A stretch of 14,618 nucleotides of DNA from Muribaculaceae bacterium (GTDB lineage: Bacteria > Bacteroidota > Bacteroidia > Bacteroidales > Muribaculaceae): the NCBI GenBank assembly GCA_017545095.1, contig JAFYCU010000136.1, positions 1 through 14,618 of the forward strand. Reading direction: 5' to 3'. Shown in pieces: positions 5,772 to 14,309 of this stretch (the stretch's first letter is position 1; each line of letters starts with the position of its first letter). Below the pieces are notes generated by a model. The model ran no database searches, was not told the DNA's origin, and worked only from the letters and a program-made list of their open reading frames with translations. Position numbers and translations under genes: made by a program.

Positions 5772-8000
5772 TTACCTCACAATAGTCTTGACACCATCCT
5801 CGATGACAATGCCCTTGTAGTCCTTGCCTACGGGCTGGCCCATCACGTTGTAACGCTGGCCAGTCTTGGGCTTGGCTGCGTTGAGGTCGGTGACGGCGGT
5901 GATGATGGTCTCCTTGAACGTGGCGTTGATGGTCACCGGTGCGGCGGGCATCTCGAACGCGTAGGTGTTCGGTTCGTCGCCGGGGGTATAGTCCACATTG
6001 GCGCGACGCGGTGCCAGCATGGGTGCGCCGCTTGGCTCGTTGGCGTCGACCGTGGCAATCGTGAGCGCATCAAGCTCATAGCCTTCGTCGGGTGTGATGG
6101 TCAGTGTCACGATTTCGCCCGCCATGGCGTTTTCCTTGTCGCAGGTCACCGTGCCGTGGTCCAGCGACCCGGGCAGGCTGATGGCGTAGGTGTCGCCAGG
6201 AATGAGCGTCACGGTCAGGTCGAGCCCGTCGGTGATTCCCGAAGATTCGTCGGAATAGAAGTAGAGCGTCATGCTCTGCCCGGTGCTGGTGACGGTGGTG
6301 ATGTCAGTCCATTCGTAGTAATCGGTGCTCACAGCGGCATCCAGCAGTTTGTTGCCACTGGCTTCGTTGTTGTCATAGACGGTGAAATAATCATAAGACG
6401 ATGTCATGATGCGACCCGAGAGTTGGATCGTGTAGCCTGCAGGAGCGTTGATCACGAGGGTGCCATCGCAACTAAAACTGTAATCCTCTTCCGCACCGCC
6501 ATCGTCATAGACTTTGAACGAAGTGATGCTCGCGGGAATGACGGCTGTTTTGACGCCGGTCTGGGGCATGTCGATGTAGAGGCTTGTCAGGTCGTCGGTG
6601 AACGTGGAGGTGACGGTGACATCCGAGGCGGGCATCGAGAAGGTGGCGGTGTTCAAGCCGGTGTACCAAATCATGTCGGTCACGTCCACGAGATGGTTGT
6701 TGGCGTCAGTCACGATCAGATCGGTGAGCACAAAACCCTCATCAGGCTCTGCCGTGAGCGTGACGGTCTCGTTCACCACGGCAGTGACGTCGCTGGGGAT
6801 GATTATGCCGCCCTCATCGGGGTTGTTAACGGTGATGTCGTACTCCGTGCTGGTGCTGACGAGTTCCACGGTCAGGTCAAGGCCTTTGCAGTTATCCCAG
6901 GAGGCATAGAACCAAAGCATTATTGTCTGCCCTGTGCTGGTGACGGTGGGGATATCGGTCGTTTTATACCAGTCGGAACTTTGCGCCTCGTCGATTAACT
7001 TCGGTGCATTTTTGTCGCTGCCGTCATAGACGGTCAAATGGTCGTATGTGTTTGTGCCACCAGCGGTGATGGTGCCTAAAACTTTGAGATTATAGTCCTC
7101 GGGTGCGGTCAGGACGAGGTAGCCATTGCTGCTTGTGCTGCAGTAGCCGTTTTTGCCGCCGTCGTCATAGACCTTTAACTGCATCACGCCCTCAGGGATG
7201 GTAATGTTCTTGGTGTAAACTGTTGGCATGTTGACATAAGGAACATCACTGGTGGCTGCCGGGTCGTCGGTGAACGTGGGGGTGACGGTGACTGCTCCAT
7301 AAGGCATGATAAAGGTGGCGGTATTCAGATAGGTGATCCAATCTACTGCCACTTCATTATTGCCTGCATCCTTCACACTGAGACCGCTGAGCACAAATCC
7401 ATCATTAGGCGTGGCAGTCAACGTCACCAATTCATTAATCTTGGCCTCCGACTTGTCGCTCTCAACGATTCCATTAGCATCGGCGTTGATCGTGATGCCA
7501 AAGTTTTGGTTGGGGTTGACGACCGTCACCGTCAGGTCAAAGCCGGCACGGGCTCCAGAACTATCTGATTTGAAGTAGAGCGTCATGCTTTGGCCGGTGC
7601 TGGAGACGGTGGTGATGGGGTTGACGACACCGCTCAGTTCGTTGATTAGCTTGTCGCCGCTGGCTTCGTTGTTGTCATAGACGGTCAACTTGTCCCAGCT
7701 TGCTTCTGTATTCGCGCTGCCCGAAAGCTGCAAAACACAGCCCTCGGGAGCTGTGATCACAAGGGTACCGTTACAGTTGTTGTCGTAGTTCCCGCTCTTG
7801 CCACCGTTGTCATACACCTTGAAGGTGGTGATGTTGGCATTGGCAAGCGTCAACGTGTCGGTGCCTGTCTTGGGCATGTTCACAAACCAGCGTGCAGCCG
7901 TGCCTTCAGTCTCGTTTAGGTCCTCGGTGAGGTTCACCGATGCCGCCCAGGCCGATAAGCCGGCGAACAGCATCAAAAGGATGAGTAAATACTTTTTCAT
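5772..8000 (-). CDS. Secreted modular protein: three CUB-like domains alternating with three InlB-type repeats
   Basis: A 742-residue exported protein starting at ATG 8000, with signal peptide MKKYLLILLMLFAGLSAWA and no lipobox. Three CUB-like modules (about 39-161, 256-381 and 475-599) share FKVYD-GG, a G-L-I-AP strand, LTVYD and STGQSMTLYF followed by SD. Each is followed by a divergent InlB/Flg_new_2-type repeat (about 168-246, 387-470 and 605-696) marked by VTLTATP-DGFVL and TATF-MP--VTVT-TF. The C-terminus, RYNVMGQPVGKDYKGIVI then a basic end, resembles the short tails of secreted Bacteroidales proteins and remotely a type IX sorting tail. A surface or released adhesin-like role, with CUB modules possibly binding carbohydrate or protein, is inference. 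No catalytic motif was seen. Its nearest upstream promoter lies about 200 bp away, beyond a structured leader, and a terminator follows. Confidence 0.92.
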   Translation of the reverse strand: MKKYLLILLMLFAGLSAWAASVNLTEDLNETEGTAARWFVNMPKTGTDTLTLANANITTFKVYDNGGKSGNYDNNCNGTLVITAPEGCVLQLSGSANTEASWDKLTVYDNNEASGDKLINELSGVVNPITTVSSTGQSMTLYFKSDSSGARAGFDLTVTVVNPNQNFGITINADANGIVESDKSEAKINELVTLTATPNDGFVLSGLSVKDAGNNEVAVDWITYLNTATFIMPYGAVTVTPTFTDDPAATSDVPYVNMPTVYTKNITIPEGVMQLKVYDDGGKNGYCSTSSNGYLVLTAPEDYNLKVLGTITAGGTNTYDHLTVYDGSDKNAPKLIDEAQSSDWYKTTDIPTVTSTGQTIMLWFYASWDNCKGLDLTVELVSTSTEYDITVNNPDEGGIIIPSDVTAVVNETVTLTAEPDEGFVLTDLIVTDANNHLVDVTDMIWYTGLNTATFSMPASDVTVTSTFTDDLTSLYIDMPQTGVKTAVIPASITSFKVYDDGGAEEDYSFSCDGTLVINAPAGYTIQLSGRIMTSSYDYFTVYDNNEASGNKLLDAAVSTDYYEWTDITTVTSTGQSMTLYFYSDESSGITDGLDLTVTLIPGDTYAISLPGSLDHGTVTCDKENAMAGEIVTLTITPDEGYELDALTIATVDANEPSGAPMLAPRRANVDYTPGDEPNTYAFEMPAAPVTINATFKETIITAVTDLNAAKPKTGQRYNVMGQPVGKDYKGIVIEDGVKTIVR

Positions 8001-8049
8001 AGTTCAACAATCATTGCCCCTATCAGTTTCCTCGGATTTTAGGGCGAAA

Positions 8050-8198
8050 CAATAATAGTAAAAGGGCGCGGGAATCTGTACTTGTTGCCCTTCCCGCGGC
8101 TCAAGGTAAGAATCCCGGTCGCCAAGAACAAAGCGCCAAGCAAACGCCTTTACTCCCACACTCAGCCCCTCCGTCCTGGCGGGGCCTCGGTCAGGAAT
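8050..8198 (-). ncRNA. Putative structured RNA or regulatory leader before the CUB/InlB gene
   Basis: A GC-rich non-coding block begins just downstream of a good minus-strand promoter. Three hairpins can be drawn: GCCCC/GGGGC (8165-8185, with two more pairs inside), AAGGCG/CGCTTT with one G-U pair (8130-8150), and an 8-bp stem CGCGGGAA/TTCCCGCG (8067-8098). The last is followed on the minus strand by CCCTTTTACTATTATTGTTT, which could end transcription. This would give an RNA of about 145 nt, or an attenuated leader, since the start codon at 8000 lies only 50 nt further and no second promoter was found. Bacteroidales-1 (6S-like) RNA is one possibility, but I cannot confirm a family. Confidence 0.5.
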
Positions 8199-8202
8199 CT
8201 CG

Positions 8203-8234
8203 CAAAATTACAGCGTTTGATTGAGATGAACAAA
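8203..8234 (-). promoter_or_regulatory. Bacteroidota-type promoter, leftward, for the structured RNA and CUB/InlB gene
   Basis: On the minus strand TAATTTTG (8203-8210) matches TAnnTTTG. TTTG (8231-8234) is the -33 element, with a 20-nt spacer. Start of transcription is expected near 8197, about 200 nt before the coding start at 8000. Confidence 0.75.
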
Positions 8235-8676
8235 TTATTGATGCTTTTTAACGGTCACGTCAAATTGCCATGATTTGCATTAAGTGATGTGAAAAATAAG
8301 CCTCTTCCGAAATTTGGAATGATGGATGTGATTGAAGATGAAATGGCTTGACACGCGTCAACGCTCAAACACTTAATAATCATCTCGCAAGATTTATCAG
8401 AGAGATATCGTTTTGCCGAAAACTCCATATCTATCACTTCAACTGTAGGATGACCCAGTTGTTTTTTCTCGCTCTTCAACTCCTTGACTACACCGACAAA
8501 AAGCATCGTGCTTGTGGCTGCCATGATCAGATGGCATCATCGATGGGGATGGTGGTGGCCTTTTCTCTGCGACAACAGGGTGGCTCACCTTGCCGCAAAA
8601 ATGTAGCCAACTATGGGGACACAAAGGGGAAAAGCGAGAAAATTCGCACGATTTCTTGCTTTTTTATTGAAAAAAT
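8235..8676. other. Intergenic stretch between divergent promoters, no supported gene
   Basis: About 440 bp of lower GC content between two outward-facing promoters. An 89-codon ORF (8255-8524, minus, ATG start) and a 113-codon ORF opening on TTG (8348-8689, plus) overlap each other. Neither gives a recognisable protein, signal peptide or motif, and neither has a promoter in place. I see no clear repeat or hairpin here. It may hold regulatory sites for the operon at 8773 or a decayed gene. Confidence 0.5.
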
Positions 8677-8707
8677 TATGCAACGTTAGAAAAAAGATGT
8701 ATCTTTG
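8677..8707 (+). promoter_or_regulatory. Bacteroidota-type promoter of the susC operon
   Basis: TATCTTTG (8700-8707) is a full match to TAnnTTTG. At the expected 19-nt spacing the -33 position reads TATG (8677-8680), one base off TTTG. Start of transcription near 8713 gives a leader of about 60 nt to the ATG at 8773. The imperfect -33 box suggests possible dependence on an activator. Confidence 0.7.
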
Positions 8708-8772
8708 CGGCCATTGACTGATTGACCTGAAACAAAGAACAACAACACTTGGTTTATTTAAATTTTATTTTT

Positions 8773-11700
8773 ATGAAGAGACTGTTAACATTTAGCATGC
8801 TCTTGTGCCTGTTAGCAATAACGGCGCAAGCACGCGTCATCAAGGGCGTGGTGGTTGCCGGTCCGGAGGATGAGCCTCTGATTGGTGCCACTGTCACCCC
8901 CGTAGGTGGCGGCAATGGAACAGCCACCGACATCGATGGCTCGTTCACGTTGAATGTGGGCGACAATGTGAAGTTGCTCACGGTGACTTACATCGGTTAC
9001 CAAACCAAAGAAGTGGCTATCTCCGACAACATGCGCATCGTGCTCGAGGAGGGTGAAAACACGCTCGAAGAAGTGGTGGTCACCGCTATGGGTATCAAGC
9101 GCAGCGCCAAGGCGCTGGGTTACGCAGCCACTGCAGTGAAGGGTGATGAAATCACCGCCGCACGCACCAACGACATCATGTCGTCGCTGGCCGGTAAGGT
9201 GGCTGGTGTGCAAATCGCCGAGTCGTCGTCCGACCCCGGTTCGTCGAAGTCGGTCATCATCCGTGGTGTGAGCTCGCTCTCGGGCAACAACCAGCCGCTC
9301 TACATCGTCGACGGTGTGCCTATGAACAACTCGGCCACCTTCAGCGGTGACGGACTGAACAGCGGTTTCGACTTCGGTAACGGTGCCAGCGCTGTGAACC
9401 CCGACGACGTGGAGTCGATGACCATCTTGAAGGGCGCCGCCGCTACGGCTCTGTATGGTAGCCGTGCTGGCAATGGTGTGATCCTCATCACCACCAAGAA
9501 GGGTGCCAAGCAAGCCAAGGGCGTCGGCATCGAGTACAATGGCGGCCTGCAGTGGGAGAGCGTGATGCGACTGCCGCAGACGCAAGACTCCTTCGGTATG
9601 GGCTGGTATGGCGACAAGACCGACATCGAGAACGGTTCGTGGGGTCCCGAAATGGACGGCTCCACACTTCGCTATGGCTGGATCTACAACAACAGCCAGA
9701 AGATGAAGAGTTACGTGCCCATCAAGAACAACATGAAGGACTTCTTCTCGACCGGTTTCCGTTTCAACAACTCGTTGAGCTACAACGGCGCCACCGACAA
9801 GAGCACCTACTACCTGTCGCTCTCGCAAATCAGCGATAACGGTATTATCCCCACCAAAGCTGACAGCTACGACAAGTACACCTTCTCGGCTCGTGGCAGC
9901 CACCAGGAGGGACACGTGAAGTTCTCGACCTCGTTGAACTACGCTTTCCAGCGCAACAAGTTCGTCACCACCGGTCAGGGCGCCACGTCGATGTACAACT
10001 CGATTATGCAAACCCCGCGCGACATCTCAATCGCCGAGTTCAAGAACCTCGACGACCCGTTCAACTCGCCGGGCTACTACTACACCCCCTACGGTGTGAC
10101 CAACCCCTACTGGATTCTGCACAACTACATGAACAACTTTGAGCAGGAGCGCTTCTATGGCAACTTCGAGATCAACTACGACTTCTTGAAGTACTTCAAC
10201 CTGGCCTACCGCTTCGGTATGGACACCAGCACGAGCCAGCACGACCAGGGCGAGCCCAACCTGCGTGCCCTGTTCGGCGGCCAGCCCAACGCACTGCTCG
10301 AGCCCGAACCCGACAACCTGGCCAAGGAGACCGGTATGGTCAGCCAACAGACCAGCCGCCGCCGCGAGCTTGACCACAACCTGATGCTCACCTACGACCA
10401 GCAGATCAACAACGACTGGCGTGTGAACGCAACCATCGGTTTCAACGGCAACGAACGCCGCTACTCCTACCTGCTCAGCTCGGTGACCAACCTGACCATC
10501 CCCACTTGGTTCAACCTGAGCAACAGCGCCGAAATCCCCTCCGTGGAGACCTACCAGTGGAAGCGCCGCTACCTGGGTCTGTATGGCACGGCCGAGGTTG
10601 ACTATAAGAACTTCCTGTTCTTGACCTTGAATATGCGTAACGACTGGTCGTCGACCCTGCCCAAAGGCAACCGCTCGTTCTTCTATCCCGGCATCACCGC
10701 CAGCTTCCTGTTCAGCGAGCTGCTCACGCCCGAAGCCCGCGAGGTGCTCAGCTTCGGTAAGCTGCGTGCCGCTTGGGGTAAGACTGGTAATGACGCCAGC
10801 GTGTACATGACCAACTCGGTCTACGCTCAAGCCGTGGCCAACTCCAGCGGCTGGGCCGACAGCGCCTTCCCCTTCACCAAGACCAGCACCAACGCTTACA
10901 GCGCCGGCAACGTGCTCGGCAGCCAGAGCCTGAGTCCTGAGATGACCACCGAGGCTGAAGTCGGTCTGCAACTGGCCTTCTTCCAGAACCGCCTGTCGAT
11001 CGACGCCAGCTACTACAACCGCAACACCGACAAGCAGATTTTCTCGCTGAACATGGATCCTGCCACGGGTTACACCGCACAGAACATGAACCTTGGTAAG
11101 ATTAACAACAAGGGTGTTGAGCTTCTCGTGAGTGCCACTCCCGTCAAGGTGGGCGACTTCTCGTGGGAAGTGAACTGGAACTTCACCAAGAACAAGAGCA
11201 AAGTAATCAGCCTGCCCGAAGAGCTTGGTGGCATCGCCAACATCTACGGCCTGAGCGGCGGCACGAGCATGTATGCCATCGTGGGCGAGCCTCTCGGCGT
11301 GTTCAAAGCTTACGTTCCTATGCGCACCGATGACGGCAAAATTATCTGCGACAGCAAGGGTCTTCCCATCCAGAACCCCGACCAGCAGATTGTGGGCGAC
11401 ATGAACTACAAGTATCAGATGGGCTTCGGCACCACGTTGCGTTACAAGGGTGTGAGCCTGAGCGCTGCTCTCGACATCCGCAAGGGTGGTATCATGTACT
11501 CGCGTACCGCCGACATCATGTACTTCACCGGTAACGCCATCCAGACGGCTTACAACCATCGTAACCCGTTCATCGTTCCCAACTCGGTTCAGCAAATTGA
11601 CACCGACGAAGACGGCAACCCCATCTACGGCGAGAACACTACCTTCCTGACCCCGTCGACCATGTTCAGCTACTGGGATGCCGGTGGCGACCAGCTCGAT

Positions 11701-11970
11701 GCAGCCTTCCTGATCGACAAGAGCTATGTGAAGCTGCGTAGTGTGGTCCTGAACTGGGATCTGCCCAGCAAGTGGTTTGCCAAGACCTTCCTCACTGGTG
11801 TGAGCATCTCGGCATTCGGTAACAACCTGTTTGTGTGGACTCCGAAGAGCAACACCTTCATCGATCCGGAGGTCACCTCGTTCGGTAACGACCTCGAGGG
11901 TAACTATGGTGAGTACTCGGCTAACCCCAGCTCGCGCAAGTTTGGTTTCAACTTGAAGGTTAAATTCTAA
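8773..11970 (+). CDS. SusC/RagA-family TonB-dependent outer-membrane transporter
   Basis: Imports oligomeric nutrients across the outer membrane using TonB energy, as the barrel under a SusD lid. The ATG at 8773 is chosen over an in-frame TTG at 8749 because it starts the signal peptide MKRLLTFSMLLCLLAITAQA; the protein is then 1065 residues, normal for the family. A CarboxypepD_reg-like domain covers about 21-93 (VIKGVVV...PLIGATV, then TDIDGSFTL and VTYIGYQTKEV). A TonB-box-like EEVVVTAMGIKRS spans 99-111. The plug follows to about 245 with IIRGVSSLSGNNQPLYIVDG and YGSRAGNGVILITTKKG. The 22-strand-type barrel ends in FGFNLKVKF with terminal Phe, the BAM signal. First gene of the operon; strong codon bias suggests high expression. 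The RagA/BT2264-like subgroup, and thus peptide import, is inferred from the operon partners. Confidence 0.96.
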   Translation: MKRLLTFSMLLCLLAITAQARVIKGVVVAGPEDEPLIGATVTPVGGGNGTATDIDGSFTLNVGDNVKLLTVTYIGYQTKEVAISDNMRIVLEEGENTLEEVVVTAMGIKRSAKALGYAATAVKGDEITAARTNDIMSSLAGKVAGVQIAESSSDPGSSKSVIIRGVSSLSGNNQPLYIVDGVPMNNSATFSGDGLNSGFDFGNGASAVNPDDVESMTILKGAAATALYGSRAGNGVILITTKKGAKQAKGVGIEYNGGLQWESVMRLPQTQDSFGMGWYGDKTDIENGSWGPEMDGSTLRYGWIYNNSQKMKSYVPIKNNMKDFFSTGFRFNNSLSYNGATDKSTYYLSLSQISDNGIIPTKADSYDKYTFSARGSHQEGHVKFSTSLNYAFQRNKFVTTGQGATSMYNSIMQTPRDISIAEFKNLDDPFNSPGYYYTPYGVTNPYWILHNYMNNFEQERFYGNFEINYDFLKYFNLAYRFGMDTSTSQHDQGEPNLRALFGGQPNALLEPEPDNLAKETGMVSQQTSRRRELDHNLMLTYDQQINNDWRVNATIGFNGNERRYSYLLSSVTNLTIPTWFNLSNSAEIPSVETYQWKRRYLGLYGTAEVDYKNFLFLTLNMRNDWSSTLPKGNRSFFYPGITASFLFSELLTPEAREVLSFGKLRAAWGKTGNDASVYMTNSVYAQAVANSSGWADSAFPFTKTSTNAYSAGNVLGSQSLSPEMTTEAEVGLQLAFFQNRLSIDASYYNRNTDKQIFSLNMDPATGYTAQNMNLGKINNKGVELLVSATPVKVGDFSWEVNWNFTKNKSKVISLPEELGGIANIYGLSGGTSMYAIVGEPLGVFKAYVPMRTDDGKIICDSKGLPIQNPDQQIVGDMNYKYQMGFGTTLRYKGVSLSAALDIRKGGIMYSRTADIMYFTGNAIQTAYNHRNPFIVPNSVQQIDTDEDGNPIYGENTTFLTPSTMFSYWDAGGDQLDAAFLIDKSYVKLRSVVLNWDLPSKWFAKTFLTGVSISAFGNNLFVWTPKSNTFIDPEVTSFGNDLEGNYGEYSANPSSRKFGFNLKVKF

Positions 11971-11991
11971 TCTCATTAAATCGTCACAACT

Positions 11992-13473
11992 ATGAAAAAG
12001 ATATTGTTATTTACCGCCGCAGCTGGCTTGCTCGCCCTGTCGTCGTGCGATCTCGACATCAACGAGGACCCCAACTACCCGTCGGGCAGCGCCGTGACTG
12101 TGGACTTGATGTTCCCCGCTGTGGAGAACGCTGTGGCCGATGCCGTAGGCGACCAGATGTTCAACTACGCCGGCTTCTTCGCACAGTATTTTGAGCAGCT
12201 CCCCGAAGCCAACCAGTATAACGACATCGCCGAGCTTCACCTCGATGAGTCGTCGAATCTCTTCGACCGCTGCTACCGTAATCTCTATGCCGGTGCGTTG
12301 CAGGACATTCAGGACATCCTGAGCCGCGACGAGAACACCAGCGACATCTTCGCCTGCCGCGTGATGCGCGCCTACGCCTTCCAACTGCTTGTCGACAACA
12401 TCGACAAGGCTCCTTACACCGAGGCTCTGCAGGGAAGCGCCAACAGCCAGCCCAAGTGGGACGAAGGTAAGGACATCCTCGCTGGCGTCTACAAAGAGAT
12501 GGACGATGCAGAGAAGAACCTCACTGGCCAAGTGATGAGCCTCACCGACCCCATGATGAACAAGAACATGGAGCAGTGGCAAGGTTTTGCCAACGCCCTG
12601 CGTCTGCGCATCTGCATGCGCATGATTGCCGCCGGTGTCGATGCCGCCGGCTACCAAGCCAAGGCTCAGGCACTGGTGAAAGACAACAAATTCTTCACTG
12701 GCGACATCACCTGGAACGTGTACAGCCCCTCCGAGGGTCAGTACAACCCCTGGTATCAGGCCAACTTCAAGCGTCTGGCCCTGAACCACGTGGCTGCCTA
12801 CCCCATCGTGAGCTACTACCTGGCCACCGCCGACCCGCGCATCAGCTACGCCATCAACGTCACCGAGGCTAACGGCGACTATGTGGGCCAAATGCCTGGC
12901 GGAAAGATTCCGTCGAAGACCTGGAACGGCGACTGGAAGAACAAGGACGTGAGCAGCATCAAGGGCTCGCCGGCCATGAGCATGCCCATCTACCTGTTCA
13001 CCCAGAGCGAACTGCAATTCCTCATCGCCGAGGTTGAGATGAAGTACAACAGCAACGATGCCAAGGCCAAGGCCGCCTACGAGGCTGCCGTGAAGGCCGA
13101 CTTCGCTTCGCGCGGTGTGGCTGGCGCCGATGCCTTCCTGGCCAGCAATGCTGCCAATTGGGACAAGGCCACCAACAAGGCCAAGCTCTTGGGCATGCAG
13201 AAGTGGGTCGCCTTCTTCTATCGCAACCACATGGAGGCCTGGAGCGAGGTGCGCCGCACCGACATCCCCGCCACCAGCGATGAGACTGCCGAAAGCATCT
13301 TCAAGGATCCCTCCGACTACAGCGCTGGCGACATGATTGTGCCCGCCACCAACTACATCGTGGCCGGTGGCCTGTGCAAGCGCGTGCCCTATCCCGAGAC
13401 TGCACGCCAGCTCAACAACAACACCCCCGAATCGAAGCTCCTCAGCGACCGCGTGTTCTGGGATGCGAAGTGA
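11992..13473 (+). CDS. SusD/RagB-like surface lipoprotein (SusD-like_2 type)
   Basis: Substrate-binding lid that opens and closes over the SusC barrel on the cell surface. The 493-residue precursor has a lipoprotein signal MKKILLFTAAAGLLALSSC with lipidated Cys19. The following DLDINEDPN is both the family's N-terminal signature and an acidic surface-export-like signal. The remainder is helical and TPR-like: YAGFFAQYFEQ (59-69), a region with RVMRAYAFQLLVDNIDKAPYT, and KWDEGKDILAGVYKEMDDAEKNL, which match the SusD-like_2 pattern. The C-terminal VPYPETARQLNNN is also typical. It starts 21 bp after susC with no terminator between, so the two are co-transcribed. No carbohydrate enzyme is adjacent, so ligand type cannot be read from the neighbours. 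Confidence 0.95.
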   Translation: MKKILLFTAAAGLLALSSCDLDINEDPNYPSGSAVTVDLMFPAVENAVADAVGDQMFNYAGFFAQYFEQLPEANQYNDIAELHLDESSNLFDRCYRNLYAGALQDIQDILSRDENTSDIFACRVMRAYAFQLLVDNIDKAPYTEALQGSANSQPKWDEGKDILAGVYKEMDDAEKNLTGQVMSLTDPMMNKNMEQWQGFANALRLRICMRMIAAGVDAAGYQAKAQALVKDNKFFTGDITWNVYSPSEGQYNPWYQANFKRLALNHVAAYPIVSYYLATADPRISYAINVTEANGDYVGQMPGGKIPSKTWNGDWKNKDVSSIKGSPAMSMPIYLFTQSELQFLIAEVEMKYNSNDAKAKAAYEAAVKADFASRGVAGADAFLASNAANWDKATNKAKLLGMQKWVAFFYRNHMEAWSEVRRTDIPATSDETAESIFKDPSDYSAGDMIVPATNYIVAGGLCKRVPYPETARQLNNNTPESKLLSDRVFWDAK

Positions 13474-13514
13474 TTACGACCGTTTAGATTAATCATTTTA
13501 ATAGAGACAACACT

Positions 13515-14276
13515 ATGAAAAAGATATTTTTATATGCAACAGCCCTGTTGATGGGCGCGGGCGTGTTCACCTCGTGTAACGACGGCAAGGACGAGCTCAC
13601 CGACTCGCGTCTCACCTACTATGTGGTGCTCGAAATGCAGGGCGACGAATTCGTTACTGTGCCGCTGGGCTCTACCTACACCGATGCCGGCTGCAAAGCC
13701 ACTCTGGCAGGTGAGGATGCCGCTTCTCGACTGAAAGTTGACAACCCCGTGGATGTGAACACCGTGGGATTCTACGAAGTGACCTACTCGGCCAAGAACG
13801 ACGACGGTTTCGCCATCTCGAAAAGCCGCACCGTGTGCGTCTACGACCCCAACGCTTCGATCGACATCTCGGGTGTCTATGATGCCGACATGGAGCAATC
13901 AATCTACCTGAACAACGGCAAGACCTACGCCGACCGTGCCGAATACTACGGCAACACCAGCCAGGTGACGGGCATCACGTTCGAGGAGTTCCTGCCCGGT
14001 ATCTTCTACTGCAACGACTTGTTCGGTGGTTGGTATGCGCAGATTCGCGGCTATGGAGCCGGCTATGCCATGACCGGCTACATCAGCGTTGACGACGAAG
14101 GCAACGTGGAACTGCTCGACAGCTACACCCCGACGTGGGGCGACAGCCTCGACTACATCGAGGATGGAATCTACGACAGCGATGCCAAGGCCATCGGCTA
14201 CAGCTTGAGCTATGCTGGCCAGATTTTCATGGCTCCCGTCTTGAAATGGGTTGGTCCGCTCCCTGAGGAAGAATAA
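13515..14276 (+). CDS. BT_2262-type surface lipoprotein with Ig-like domain (DUF5011/DUF5012-like)
   Basis: A 253-residue lipoprotein, signal MKKIFLYATALLMGAGVFTSC with Cys21 lipidated, followed by acidic NDGKDE that suits surface export. Residues about 30-111 form an Ig-like DUF5011-type domain: a VPLGSTYTDAGCKAT strand, then NTVGFYEVTYSAKNDDGF. Residues about 117-246 form a second beta-rich domain with ISGVYDADM, GIFYCNDLFGGWYAQIRGYG, AMTGYI and WGDSLDY. Both parts fit the BT2262 family found with SusCD pairs. It lies 41 bp after the SusD gene. In the B. thetaiotaomicron BT2261-2264 complex, as I recall, such accessory lipoproteins assemble on the transporter surface. The exact role is unproven, and auxiliary ligand capture is inferred. 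Confidence 0.88.
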   Translation: MKKIFLYATALLMGAGVFTSCNDGKDELTDSRLTYYVVLEMQGDEFVTVPLGSTYTDAGCKATLAGEDAASRLKVDNPVDVNTVGFYEVTYSAKNDDGFAISKSRTVCVYDPNASIDISGVYDADMEQSIYLNNGKTYADRAEYYGNTSQVTGITFEEFLPGIFYCNDLFGGWYAQIRGYGAGYAMTGYISVDDEGNVELLDSYTPTWGDSLDYIEDGIYDSDAKAIGYSLSYAGQIFMAPVLKWVGPLPEEE

Positions 14277-14309
14277 TGAACACTACTAACTGTTAAAGAC
14301 ATCATGACT

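Noticed and set aside
8255..8524. 89-residue minus-strand protein
   Set aside because: ATG start but no recognisable domain or signal; it overlaps an opposing ORF and starts in DNA with no promoter in place. Kept only as a remark on the region.
8348..8689. 113-residue plus-strand protein
   Set aside because: Starts on TTG, ends inside the susC promoter region, and the translation has no family resemblance.
10027..11976. 649-codon minus-strand ORF inside susC
   Set aside because: A shadow frame of a strongly codon-biased gene; no start region, signal or domain is seen.
13471..13500. TGATTA...TAATCA hairpin followed by TTTTA between the SusD and third genes as a terminator
   Set aside because: Six AT-rich pairs are too weak; the next gene starts 15 bp later with no promoter, so the operon most likely continues.
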